From Desulfofustis sp. PB-SRB1 (GTDB lineage Bacteria; Desulfobacterota; Desulfobulbia; Desulfobulbales; Desulfocapsaceae), in the NCBI GenBank assembly GCA_016722945.1, contig JAEQMT010000023.1:124001-188000 (forward strand): DNA of 64,000 bases, given 5' to 3'. How positions within the stretch are numbered: the stretch's first letter is position 1; the number at the start of each line of letters is the position of its first letter. The translations under genes were made by a program, and so were the position numbers. Below, piece by piece: positions 1 to 6,561 of this stretch. The notes under the pieces are model-generated. The model was not told the origin of the DNA, searched no databases, and saw only the letters and a list, made by a program, of their open reading frames with translations.

Positions 1-146
1 AGAAGAGGACTGACTACATCCAGCCAGATACTACTCACGGACGGTATTCGGATGAAACCGATTACCTGAATTGAACCAATAAGTCAAGCAACGGACGCAA
101 TACTGTGCGAAACCTCTGATTTGCACAGTGCTGAATGCGGAGAGCT

Positions 147-392
147 TTACTTCAGAACCTTGCCGATATCCTTAACCTTGTGTACCTGCTCTTTGACCTC
201 GGCAATTTCCTTAACACCGGGAATATCGTTTACCACATTCTTGCCTTCCTCCTCCACTTCGTTGAGCCCGTTTTTGAAAGAGGAAATGGCCTTGCCCAGG
301 CCGGAGCCGATCTCAGGCAGCTTCTTGCCGCCGAAAATCAGAAACGCGATACCGAGAATGACGATCAACTCGGGGGTACCTAAACCAAACAT
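147..392 (-). CDS. tatA: Sec-independent translocase subunit TatA/TatE (81 aa)
   Basis: Forms the membrane pore component of the twin-arginine translocase that exports folded, often cofactor-bearing proteins. The protein opens with MFGLGTPELIVILGIAFLIF, a single N-terminal membrane segment, followed by the family signature [17 protein letters not shown] (hinge and amphipathic helix) and a charged cytoplasmic tail rich in Glu and Lys. Length is normal for TatA. It lies 49 bp downstream of a second, shorter tatA on the same strand, so the two are probably co-transcribed duplicates. No tatC is visible; it may lie outside the window. A plausible client in this window is the Tat-signal-bearing hydroxylase at 19941-22073. 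Identity is near certain; assignment to TatA rather than TatE or TatB is by length and FG-K-LPE motif. Confidence 0.95.
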   Translation of the reverse strand: MFGLGTPELIVILGIAFLIFGGKKLPEIGSGLGKAISSFKNGLNEVEEEGKNVVNDIPGVKEIAEVKEQVHKVKDIGKVLK

Positions 393-441
393 CGGAGAAC
401 CTCACTATGACGGCAGTGTCTGCCGATTGACGACCAATATG

Positions 442-636
442 TTACGCTTTGTCAGAGTCGCCCTTATCCGTCGACTCTTCATCAAGTTTTTTTGCTTCTT
501 CGGCCTTGGTGGCTTCTTTGAAATTTTTTATCCCTTTGCCGATACCGGAGCCGATTTCAGGCAGTTTGCCCGCTCCGAAAATGATCACGATGATCACTAG
601 AATGACGATAAGCTCCGGCATTCCCAATCCGAACAT
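442..636 (-). CDS. tatA: Sec-independent translocase subunit TatA/TatE (64 aa)
   Basis: Second TatA-type subunit of the twin-arginine export system. The N-terminus [20 protein letters not shown] is a membrane anchor, followed by the hallmark [20 protein letters not shown] and a very short acidic tail (EEAKK...[10 protein letters not shown]). It is nearly colinear with the 81-aa paralogue downstream but lacks that protein's extra C-terminal coiled region, which suggests a duplication followed by tail divergence. It is the upstream gene of the pair. The roughly 145 bp upstream of it (637-780) hold no gene and probably carry the promoter. The minus-strand leader just before the ATG reads GAGGTG, a reasonable ribosome binding site. 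Confidence 0.95.
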   Translation of the reverse strand: MFGLGMPELIVILVIIVIIFGAGKLPEIGSGIGKGIKNFKEATKAEEAKKLDEESTDKGDSDKA

Positions 637-780
637 GTTACACCTCGCATGAATACCATGGAAAATTCAGCAGTCCCGCTCCGGTATGCCGAACCCTACT
701 AATACCGCACTGTAGAGTAGTTGACCGCCAAAGTCAAGAAGCAGCCACGGCCACCGCCGCGAACAAACAGGGTACCCCTG

Positions 781-856
781 TATTGCCGGAGCCATGAAAG
801 TCAGCAGAGGATTGACAACCAACGAGCAAAGCTTCTGCCGGTGCGATAGTACCTGG
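781..856 (+). pseudogene. IS91-family transposase remnant, 5' fragment
   Basis: Reading from about 781 gives YCRSHESQQRIDNQRAKLLP then VR-stop-Y, which joins in frame, across the inserted element 857-4078, to YLVTVTLPRQLRDLAYKNQR. That run resembles the region before the catalytic core of IS91-type Y2 transposases (a ...LLPVxYxxVTFTLP...L motif). The UAG codon near 844 and the absence of the N-terminal zinc-finger region show this is a decayed fragment. The join is exact when one copy of the 5-bp duplication CCTGG is removed. Confidence 0.6.
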
Positions 857-886
857 TGTTGATTCTCACATTAAATACACAGCATT

Positions 887-922
887 TGTCTGAATATCTT
901 ACCAGTGATGTCAGAATATCTT
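887..922 (+). repeat. Subterminal direct repeats, probable transposase binding sites (copy 1 left end)
   Basis: TGTCTGAATATCTT at 887-900 and TGTCAGAATATCTT at 909-922 are 22 bp apart, two helical turns. A related inverted copy, TGTCAGAATCTGTT on the minus strand, lies at 4025-4038 near the right end. In element copy 2 the equivalents are near 10359-10372 and 10381-10394. Repeated 14-mers at both ends are typical of DDE transposons that assemble several transposase protomers per end. Confidence 0.6.
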
Positions 923-931
923 GCCGGCGTC

Positions 932-968
932 CCCCCCGGGCGTGCGTCGCGTAGCGCCGCCCGGGGGG
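932..968 (-). terminator. Strong GC hairpin at 3' end of element copy 1
   Basis: CCCCCCGGGCG (932-942) pairs perfectly with CGCCCGGGGGG (958-968) around a 15-nt loop, just beyond the stop of the 53-aa ORF in the minus-strand transcript. No U-tract follows clearly. It may end element transcription or block read-through at the element boundary. The same hairpin, one G shorter, occurs in copy 2. Confidence 0.45.
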
Positions 969-1000
969 AGCATCTCGGCACGACTAGAGTACAGATGTGC

Positions 1001-1162
1001 TCAGAACAATGCATCATATTCTGAGTCCTTCTTCTCTGCGTAGTGTCCGTGTCCGGATTGATCAGTGGTTACGAGTCGGCAATACTGTTTGACGATACGG
1101 TTTAGTTCTTCAGCCAGTTCAAGCAGTTCGGCAAGAAACTGGATGGTCTGTTCAGGTTTCAT
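1001..1162 (-). CDS. Conserved 53-aa element-borne protein
   Basis: Starts at MKPEQTIQFLAELLELAEEL, preceded on the minus strand by AAGGAG seven bases before ATG, so this start is preferred over a longer in-frame one at 1222 that runs back into the ATPase gene. The first 30 residues form a Leu/Glu-rich amphipathic helix, followed by a polar tail ending EYDALF. The protein is identical in the two element copies although the DNA differs at two synonymous positions, which suggests the product matters. I do not recognise a family. Position downstream of the ATPase suggests an accessory transposition or regulatory factor, but that is inference. Confidence 0.6.
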   Translation of the reverse strand: MKPEQTIQFLAELLELAEELNRIVKQYCRLVTTDQSGHGHYAEKKDSEYDALF

Positions 1163-1190
1163 GATGTGCTCCTTGTGTTTGATGGTTGAA

Positions 1191-1994
1191 TTACAGCAGC
1201 TCCGAGTCGGCACACCGAACATGCTCCGGTGTTATCTCTTGTGTTTTTTCGGCGGCAGCGGCGATCATGGCGCCGCGGGCAAGATGGTTGGCTTTGCGAA
1301 AGAGCCCGCCGGAGCCCTGATGAATGGTGGTTACCGCCTGATCGGTAAAGGGTGAGTTTTTTATCCCGGCAATCGCCAGATGATGGTCAAGATATTCACC
1401 CATCGCCTGTCGGGTGACCGCCGGCAGATGACTTCTGGCAACGATGCGAGAAGCCAGCGGTATGGCGGTGCGGTAGAGCAGGTTTTCGGCCAGGTTATTC
1501 TGGCCGGCCAGCACCATGGGCAGCCACGGTTTGGAGTCGGCTTCGAACTGGGTGATGGTATGCAGTTCGGCAAAGACATCGAGGCGCAGCAGTGAGGCCT
1601 CATCGATAATCAGCAGGGGTTGCTGCTTTTTGCCGGCGACCAGGCTGTCGATCTGTGCTCTGATCAACCGGGTCAATACGGCCCGTGAGGACGATGCGGT
1701 GGCGATATCAAGCTCGGCCAGGAGCTGGCGGTAGAGTTCGAGAATAGAACCGGCTGAAGCGGTGACCCACAGGGTCTTGTACCGAGAGCGATGAAGCGTT
1801 CCACAGCTGTAGCGCAAGGCGGTTGATGTGCCGGCGCCGACTTCGCCGGTGACGAGCATGATGGCGCCAAGGCGCAGAACATAGTCGAGGCGCTGCTGGA
1901 CGCCGAGCAATTCCGGGGTGGTGAGCACCTGCTCAAGGGCGAGATCAGCCCTGAAGGGCTCCGCACTGAGACCGAAGAAACTTCGATAGCTCAT
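1191..1994 (-). CDS. ExeA/TniB-like AAA ATPase of element copy 1, Walker A Lys lost
   Basis: A 267-aa P-loop ATPase expected to help the transposase choose or activate targets, like TniB, IstB and MuB. It begins MSYRSFFGLSAEPFRADLAL, typical of ExeA-like ATPases (Y-FFGL-E-PF). The Walker A region reads GEVGAGTSTALR where the other copy has GEVGAGKSTAVR; a single A-to-C change turns the nucleotide-binding Lys (AAA) into Thr (ACA). Walker B LLIIDEASLL and the later sensor segments are intact. Loss of this Lys normally abolishes ATP binding, so this copy's ATPase is probably dead or dominant negative. The start overlaps the transposase stop by 4 bp (ATGA), as in a coupled operon. Confidence 0.85.
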   Translation of the reverse strand: MSYRSFFGLSAEPFRADLALEQVLTTPELLGVQQRLDYVLRLGAIMLVTGEVGAGTSTALRYSCGTLHRSRYKTLWVTASAGSILELYRQLLAELDIATASSSRAVLTRLIRAQIDSLVAGKKQQPLLIIDEASLLRLDVFAELHTITQFEADSKPWLPMVLAGQNNLAENLLYRTAIPLASRIVARSHLPAVTRQAMGEYLDHHLAIAGIKNSPFTDQAVTTIHQGSGGLFRKANHLARGAMIAAAAEKTQEITPEHVRCADSELL

Positions 1995-3310
1995 GATCCA
2001 CCTCCGTCGGCGCCAGGATCAAAGGGCAGCCGTCCGGGTTGGCATGTCGTGGTCTTGGCGAGCATCTCTTCACCGCCGTTTTTGGTTCGTTTCACCAGGG
2101 TGTTGACCACCAGATCAACCGGCCTGAGCAGACCACACGACTGCCCCTTACAGAAGATTTCGACCCGTTCCGGCCGATCATCGTTGAACAAGAGCGTGAC
2201 CCGTTCACCGATCAATTGAACCGGGGCTTCGAAGAGTCGTCCGTCGATGGTGACGACCCGGTCTTTGCTGACCCGGCGCCGCACTTCTTTACGGAAGTGA
2301 TCAGCAAGCTCAGCGGGTGCTTCGCGAATCATTTCAAGATGAGCGGCAAAGCGGTTGAACGGGGTCATCGCGGTAACCGAATGAACCCGATGCAGATAGT
2401 CCGTTTCCAGCCAGTGCTGGAACCGGTCATTGAGCTGAGCAAGGGTGTCGGGTTGGTCATCGAGGCGCGAGATAAACCGGGATCTGACGGTGCGAAAGAA
2501 CCGCTCGATTTTGCCGCGCCCCTGTGGGGTATAGGGGCGGCTGTGGATCAGGGCGATGCCGAGCGAGGCACAGATTCGTTCGAGATGGCGTGAGCGAAAG
2601 GCGGCGCCGTTGTCCACGTAGAGTTTACGCGGCAGTCCTCTGGTAAGCAGGGCCTGGCGAAAGACCTGGAGCCAGGATTCGAGTTTTTCCGAACAGAAGA
2701 ACTCGCCGTGGGTAATGAGCCGGGAATGATCGTCAAGAATGGCGATCAGATATGCTTTGCGCCGCTTGCCGGTGCCTTTTACCAAGGGGCCGTGCATGAT
2801 ATCTGATTGCCAGATATCGTTGGGAAATTCGGCCTCGTAACGCCGTCGATCCACCGGGGCTCGCTTGTGCAGAGCGGCGCTGTCAAGCTTTTCCTGGGTG
2901 AGGATGCGATAGGCGGTGGAGAGACTCAGGGTCGTGCCGGGTGTGATTACTTGTTTTTCAGCAAGTGCTTGCACCAGCCGCCAGACCGGCCAGCCTGGTT
3001 GTTCTTTGCGCAACCGGATCAGGGCGCCGCGAGTCTCATCATCGACCGTGCGAGAGCATCCCCGGTCGCACCGCCTGGCCGGCATCAAGGCACTGAGCTC
3101 GCGGCCGCCCCGCTCATAGAGTCGCAGCCAGCGCCTGACGGTGGCCGCCGACACCCGGGTGCGATGAGAGCCGGGGATGTTCCAGTGCTGCTCACTTTTT
3201 TGATAGATGAGTTCGGTCAACTCACCGGGTTCGAGTCGTGATGCAACCAACTCGCTGATGACTCCGAAGCGAAACAGGGCAACTTCGGTACGCAAGGCTT
3301 CGTCTTCCAT
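1991..3310 (-). CDS. DDE (rve) transposase of element copy 1, intact
   Basis: A 439-aa integrase-core transposase. N-terminal 90 residues form a helix-turn-helix DNA-binding region (SAATVRRWLRLYERGG). The catalytic core shows D in WQSDIMHGPLVKG, D in LYVDNGAAFRSRHLER and E in GRGKIERFFRTVRSRF, spaced as in the rve superfamily (IS481, IS21, Mu and Tn7 TnsB groups). The C-terminus carries a small beta-rich domain (RVVTIDGRLFEAPVQLIGER) like the Mu transposase C-terminal part. The reading frame is open throughout, unlike copy 2. It is the second gene of the element and overlaps the ATPase gene. Probably active if supplied with a working ATPase. Confidence 0.9.
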   Translation of the reverse strand: MEDEALRTEVALFRFGVISELVASRLEPGELTELIYQKSEQHWNIPGSHRTRVSAATVRRWLRLYERGGRELSALMPARRCDRGCSRTVDDETRGALIRLRKEQPGWPVWRLVQALAEKQVITPGTTLSLSTAYRILTQEKLDSAALHKRAPVDRRRYEAEFPNDIWQSDIMHGPLVKGTGKRRKAYLIAILDDHSRLITHGEFFCSEKLESWLQVFRQALLTRGLPRKLYVDNGAAFRSRHLERICASLGIALIHSRPYTPQGRGKIERFFRTVRSRFISRLDDQPDTLAQLNDRFQHWLETDYLHRVHSVTAMTPFNRFAAHLEMIREAPAELADHFRKEVRRRVSKDRVVTIDGRLFEAPVQLIGERVTLLFNDDRPERVEIFCKGQSCGLLRPVDLVVNTLVKRTKNGGEEMLAKTTTCQPGRLPFDPGADGGGS

Positions 3311-3374
3311 GGGCGTCCTCCTGGGTATGGGGTATCAGAGTCGGGTTATCCGAGTCTGTCTGCCGATACCATGC

Positions 3375-3881
3375 TCAGAGGCCGCCGGGCAGAGCTACAA
3401 TACGGTAGGGTGGGTCATGGATGTGTCGATTGTCATGGTGTATTGCTTGGGTAACCGGGATGATGTTTCGTGCAATGAGTCGAGTGAATCCTTCCCGGTG
3501 GGTAAGCTGAGCGGACATCCCGAAGACCAGCCGAATCATCCGACCTAGCCGACGCCACCACTGGCGTTGGCGCGAACGCGGCAGATCGGGCCGCCAGCGT
3601 TTTGTGCTCTGTCGGTGGGTAATTGCCTGCTGGATCTCAGCACTGGAACTGCGATACCGGGGCCAATATCCCCGTGGTTTCAACCGATGAACGGCGCGGC
3701 ACTGCGAACAGAACAGACGTCGAAGATAGACACAATGAGAAAAGCAGCTAAACCAGGCGACAACAAATCCATGCCACCACAACCGTCCACCGCACCGGGG
3801 ACAGCACGATGGTTTATTCCAGGGGTAGGCGGTGCCGAGACGAGCAATTTCCTTGACGGATGCGGCAACAAACAGTACCAC
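3375..3881 (-). CDS. Element-borne zinc-ribbon protein (DUF6431-like), copy 1
   Basis: First gene of the element's minus-strand operon. I prefer the GTG start at 3881 because AAGGAG lies seven bases upstream; the longer frame from 3959 would run through a 16-bp-arm hairpin. Residues about 25-60 contain two CxxC pairs (CCPRCGGRLWWHGF ... CSQCRAVHRLKPRGYWP), a zinc-ribbon-like layout, followed by an Arg/Trp-rich segment. This resembles DUF6431-type proteins seen next to rve transposase and ExeA ATPase pairs. A role in DNA binding or end recognition is inference. The stop is 65 bp before the transposase start. Confidence 0.65.
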   Translation of the reverse strand: MVLFVAASVKEIARLGTAYPWNKPSCCPRCGGRLWWHGFVVAWFSCFSHCVYLRRLFCSQCRAVHRLKPRGYWPRYRSSSAEIQQAITHRQSTKRWRPDLPRSRQRQWWRRLGRMIRLVFGMSAQLTHREGFTRLIARNIIPVTQAIHHDNRHIHDPPYRIVALPGGL

Positions 3882-3920
3882 AAGGCAACTCCTTTCAGGA
3901 AGTAGGTTTCCTGCCTGGAG

Positions 3921-3954
3921 GGCTGCCGGGGCCGTGTCCACGGCCCCGGCAGCC
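3921..3954. repeat. Perfect 16-bp-arm hairpin at element promoter end (copy 1)
   Basis: GGCTGCCGGGGCCGTG (3921-3936) and its exact reverse complement (3939-3954) are separated by two bases. It lies just upstream of the ribosome binding site of the first element gene. In copy 2 the same structure (13393-13426) has 15-bp arms and a TGCC loop. Likely roles are blocking incoming transcription or hiding the first start codon in read-through RNA, as known for other transposons; this is inferred. Confidence 0.5.
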
Positions 3955-4078
3955 ACCACTCACGAGGGGTGTACAATAACGTTACGAGAATTCAAGATAA
4001 TCTGCAGTGTCACCACCCACTGCTAACAGATTCTGACAAAAAAGGCTGGTTTTATTTTAGATAATCTGGGGTTAAACA

Positions 4079-4385
4079 CCTGGTAACAGTTACCCTTCCC
4101 CGCCAACTCCGAGATCTGGCGTATAAGAACCAGCGGCGCGTCTACGCATGTATGTTTCAGGCCGTCCAGCAGGTACTCAAAACAGTCACCACACATGACA
4201 CCAGGCTCGGCGGCGATGGCGGATTTACCGCCATGTTACACACCCACGCACGAAACCTTGACTTCCATCCACACATTCGCGCTATGGCGGGCCAAATCAG
4301 GCAAATACCTCTTCAGGGCACGGTTTCTTCATGCCCAAAATAGAAACCAGCGGCAAAAAAAACCGGTGTAAACCGGCGCTGGAAA
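4079..4385 (+). pseudogene. IS91-family transposase remnant, 3' fragment
   Basis: Continuation of the remnant at 781-856. After the target duplication CCTGG it reads VTVTLPRQLRDLAYKNQRRV, then ACMFQAVQQVLKTVTTHDTR, then LGGDGGFTAMLHTHARNLDF and HPHIRAMAG. In the family the last block is the HUH nuclease motif HPHxH; here the final His is Arg. A frameshift near 4289 moves the similarity to WRAKSGKYLFRARFLHAQ, which resembles the family's W-K-KGKYLF segment. The usual C-terminal half is missing. The piece is non-functional. From about 4386 to 4547 I see no gene, only short GC-rich inverted repeats such as CGGCCGG. Confidence 0.65.
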
Positions 4386-4547
4386 CGTGCGCCCTCAAAA
4401 ACGCCGGCCGGCACCGGTGTAACCTGATACTTGCTGATTCATGCCTTAAAAACCAATTACGGCTGCCAAGCACTGCTCATTTTTCTGCACAATCACGTTA
4501 GAAAACAACCCCCTTAAAAAGCTATTTTCTAAGTAACTGCCGGGCTC

Positions 4548-4608
4548 GTCCAACAAACGGTTCAGCTCGTGGCTCGTTCCTCGCACGATCTAACCTTATT
4601 CGTTGGGC
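4548..4608 (-). other. attC recombination site (integron cassette), 61 bp
   Basis: Outer boxes GTCCAAC (4548-4554) and GTTGGGC (4602-4608) match RYYYAAC and GTTRRRY. Between them GGTT pairs with AACC and AGCTCGTG pairs with AGATCGTG (as reverse complement) with one mismatch, giving the imperfect folded-strand structure of attC sites. Read on the minus strand it lies directly after the stop of the 140-aa gene at 4615-5037, where an attC belongs in a cassette. Confidence 0.75.
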
Positions 4609-4614
4609 GCGGTT

Positions 4615-5037
4615 TTAAGCAGACTGTCCAGAAGTTTCAGCTTTGAGACGCCTTTTTAGGTAGAACGCGCTCGCCTTTGCATCTGCTGCTACTTTCTGAA
4701 TCTCTGACTGGGCTAAGCCAACTACAGCAACTAATTCCGGTTCACCACCCACTACAGCAGCAACCTGAATTCCACGCCTAAGGATCACCGGATTATCTGC
4801 GCGTAGTGCCAACGTGACAGCTTCACGCGCTCTTTCCGAGAATGAGGAATCATTTGCATTCCTTTCTTGGACGATCTGCTGAAGGTGCTCAACCCCGACG
4901 TAGCCGGGAGGCTTATTCTTTCTTTGGCTCCATGAAAAATCCTCACCATGAGGGCCTCGCTCTAACAACCACAGCCAAACATCATCCGTTGGTTCTCCAC
5001 CAAGGCTACGCACTTCGTCTGCAATTAAATTATTCAT
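4615..5037 (-). CDS. Integron-cassette hypothetical protein (140 aa)
   Basis: Soluble protein with no recognised domain. It starts MNNLIADEVRSLGGEPTDDV and ends with a helical, Ala/Lys-rich tail (VAADAKASAFYLKRRLKAET). No signal peptide or membrane segment is visible. The gene is bracketed by attC-like sites: one begins 7 bp after its stop (4548-4608) and the other ends 20 bp before its start (5057-5120). That is exactly a one-gene integron cassette on the minus strand. Function is unknown; the flanking sites are the main evidence for what it is. Confidence 0.65.
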   Translation of the reverse strand: MNNLIADEVRSLGGEPTDDVWLWLLERGPHGEDFSWSQRKNKPPGYVGVEHLQQIVQERNANDSSFSERAREAVTLALRADNPVILRRGIQVAAVVGGEPELVAVVGLAQSEIQKVAADAKASAFYLKRRLKAETSGQSA

Positions 5038-5056
5038 GCGTATCGCGAATTTTTAC

Positions 5057-5120
5057 GCCCAACGCTTCGGTTCAGCGGCGGGCCGCGTAGCGGGCCGTCG
5101 GCTGCAACCGGTTGTTCGAC
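5057..5120 (-). other. attC recombination site (integron cassette), 64 bp
   Basis: GCCCAAC (5057-5063) and GTTCGAC (5114-5120) bound an imperfect palindrome in which CGGTTCAGC pairs with GCTGCAACCG leaving one extra C unpaired, the classical attC extrahelical base. The overall pattern, GGTTCAGCGGC...GCTGCAACC, is common in attC sites of Pseudomonas/Xanthomonas-type chromosomal integrons. The right box deviates from GTTRRRY at one base. It closes the upstream two-gene cassette ending at 5221. Confidence 0.75.
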
Positions 5121-5220
5121 TGCTCTGTTGCTACGGCTCATTGAGCACTAGACCGCATTTGCGTCAAGTATCGATATGTTTGTTGTTCGAGCTTGGCTTG
5201 CCGGAACTTACCCGGCGATA

Positions 5221-6561
5221 TCAGCTATCACCAGGTGGCCTGCGACCTTCCGGCCAGTACTGAAGACTCTGCAAGAATTCAGTCGCTTCGACCCTCTCGG
5301 CGAATTCCAACAGATTGCCGACCTTCGCTTCCAGGACCTCTCGCACTTCGGCGGGGGTAGCGAAGAAGAACTCTTTTCGAGTGTTCACGCAGTTCAAGCG
5401 CCGGTCGGCGAAGTGCTGGTGTAGCTCAGCCTCCAGCCCAACGGCGTCCTCCGAGAAATACAGGGCGTGCACGTCGAAGCGGAATGGCACTGAAGCATCC
5501 CCGAGTTCATTTACTCGATCCAGGGGCTCCAGCCTTCGAGTCAGGCCGATCTTGACAACGCTATCGCCGAAGGCACCGCAGTTGGAAATTACGTAAACGT
5601 ATCCGGCCCGGATATTTGCGGCCCGATAGTCGTTTTGGGCGATCGCCGTATCCAGTTCCGCAAGCCGGAGTTCCAACTCAGCGTCGTTGCCACCCGTGGC
5701 TTGGAGCTTCTGTATGGCAATAACAATATGACTTCGCTCCTTGTCCAAACGTTCACGCTCGGCAGCCAGCTCCATTGCCACCTTACGCTCTTCACGAAGA
5801 CGAGCCCGCTCCTCTCGGGCCTCCTCTTTCTCCTCCTGCTTCTTGATGAGGAAATCCGCCGTAAGCTCGATTTCTTCGAGACGCAGGGCGTGGAACTCAT
5901 CCGTGATGCTAATTTCCATCATCCGACCTAGCTTCGCGATGGCTGTCCGGGAGGCTTCGAGCCGCTTTCTAGCGGTGACAACGTTCCCAATCCGCAGCGT
6001 GCGAATACTATTGTCCGCTTCGGCATTGTACGCGCGAAGCATTAGTCTGCCGAGGTCGCTAGTCATCTGGCGACCTTTGGCCAAAGATCCGTCATATGTG
6101 AACATTTCGGACTTCCGAATGGCCCTATCTGACTTCACGAGCATCGCGATACGCTCACTGAGGTCCGTGAGACGATCACGGTAGGCCGCAGCATTCTCAA
6201 GTGGGTGGTGGTACCGGTAAATGCCGACTTCCTGTAGGACCCGCTCGTCATTGAGGACTACTGTCTCATCGGATGCCAAAGCCTCTAGCTGAAGACGGAG
6301 CGCCCGAAGTTCGCCCTCAAGCAGCGCGATCAGAGCGTCACTATCGTCCGAGGTGAAGGCATGGAAATCGCTTTCGGGCGCCGAAGCTGTGGGGGCAGGC
6401 TGTCCCTGTATCGCATCTGCAGTGGCTGGCAGCCAAAGCTGCCAGCCTTCAGGTGGCGGCGGCCATGAGGGGTCTGGCGTCCAACCTTTCGGAGGCACCC
6501 ATCCCGCCGGAGGCTTCGGCCAGCCTGGCGGAGGGTTGAATACAACGCCGCGGTCGCTCAT
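5221..6561 (-). CDS. DUF4041 / T5orf172 (GIY-YIG-like) protein with Trp-Pro repeat N-terminus
   Basis: 446 aa in three parts. Residues 1-45 are a proline-tryptophan repeat (PPPGWPKPPAGWVPPKGW and further GW units), likely a flexible binding segment. Residues about 75-310 are a long helical DUF4041-type region with a charged coiled coil (EEKEEAREERARLREERKV). Residues about 318-400 match the T5orf172 domain: GYVYVISNCGAFGDSVVKIG, then LTRRLEPLDRVNELG and LHQHFADRRLNCVNTRKEFF, which keeps the GIY-YIG-like Y-V-Y...K-I-G layout and the Arg and Glu positions. T5orf172 domains occur in phage and mobile proteins and are presumed nucleases. The start overlaps the stop of the upstream gene by 4 bp, so the two are translated together. 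Confidence 0.8.
   Translation of the reverse strand: MSDRGVVFNPPPGWPKPPAGWVPPKGWTPDPSWPPPPEGWQLWLPATADAIQGQPAPTASAPESDFHAFTSDDSDALIALLEGELRALRLQLEALASDETVVLNDERVLQEVGIYRYHHPLENAAAYRDRLTDLSERIAMLVKSDRAIRKSEMFTYDGSLAKGRQMTSDLGRLMLRAYNAEADNSIRTLRIGNVVTARKRLEASRTAIAKLGRMMEISITDEFHALRLEEIELTADFLIKKQEEKEEAREERARLREERKVAMELAAERERLDKERSHIVIAIQKLQATGGNDAELELRLAELDTAIAQNDYRAANIRAGYVYVISNCGAFGDSVVKIGLTRRLEPLDRVNELGDASVPFRFDVHALYFSEDAVGLEAELHQHFADRRLNCVNTRKEFFFATPAEVREVLEAKVGNLLEFAERVEATEFLQSLQYWPEGRRPPGDS

Larger units (their letters stand above)
857..4078 (-). mobile_element. Four-gene DDE/AAA transposable element, copy 1 (3222 bp)
   Basis: Boundaries come from comparison with the second copy at 10329-13550. 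Left end TGTTGATTCTCACATT; right end, read inward on the minus strand, TGTTTAACCCCAGATT, so the ends are TGTT...AACA. The 5 bp CCTGG occurs at 852-856 and again at 4079-4083, a clean 5-bp target duplication. Minus-strand genes in order: zinc-ribbon protein (3881-3375), DDE transposase (3310-1991), ATPase (1994-1191), 53-aa ORF (1162-1001). A DDE transposase with an AAA ATPase, several repeated end motifs and a 5-bp duplication resembles the Tn7/Mu/Tn402 class rather than a simple IS; the exact family is not assigned. In this copy the transposase reads through but the ATPase Walker A Lys is Thr. Confidence 0.88.

Noticed and set aside
1001-1222. 73-aa version of the small element protein
   Set aside because: The extra N-terminus overlaps the ATPase gene and lacks a ribosome site; MKPEQ at 1162 follows AAGGAG.
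2039-2593. Long plus-strand frame opposite the transposase
   Set aside because: Antisense shadow of the DDE transposase, repeated identically in copy 2; no family similarity or ribosome site.
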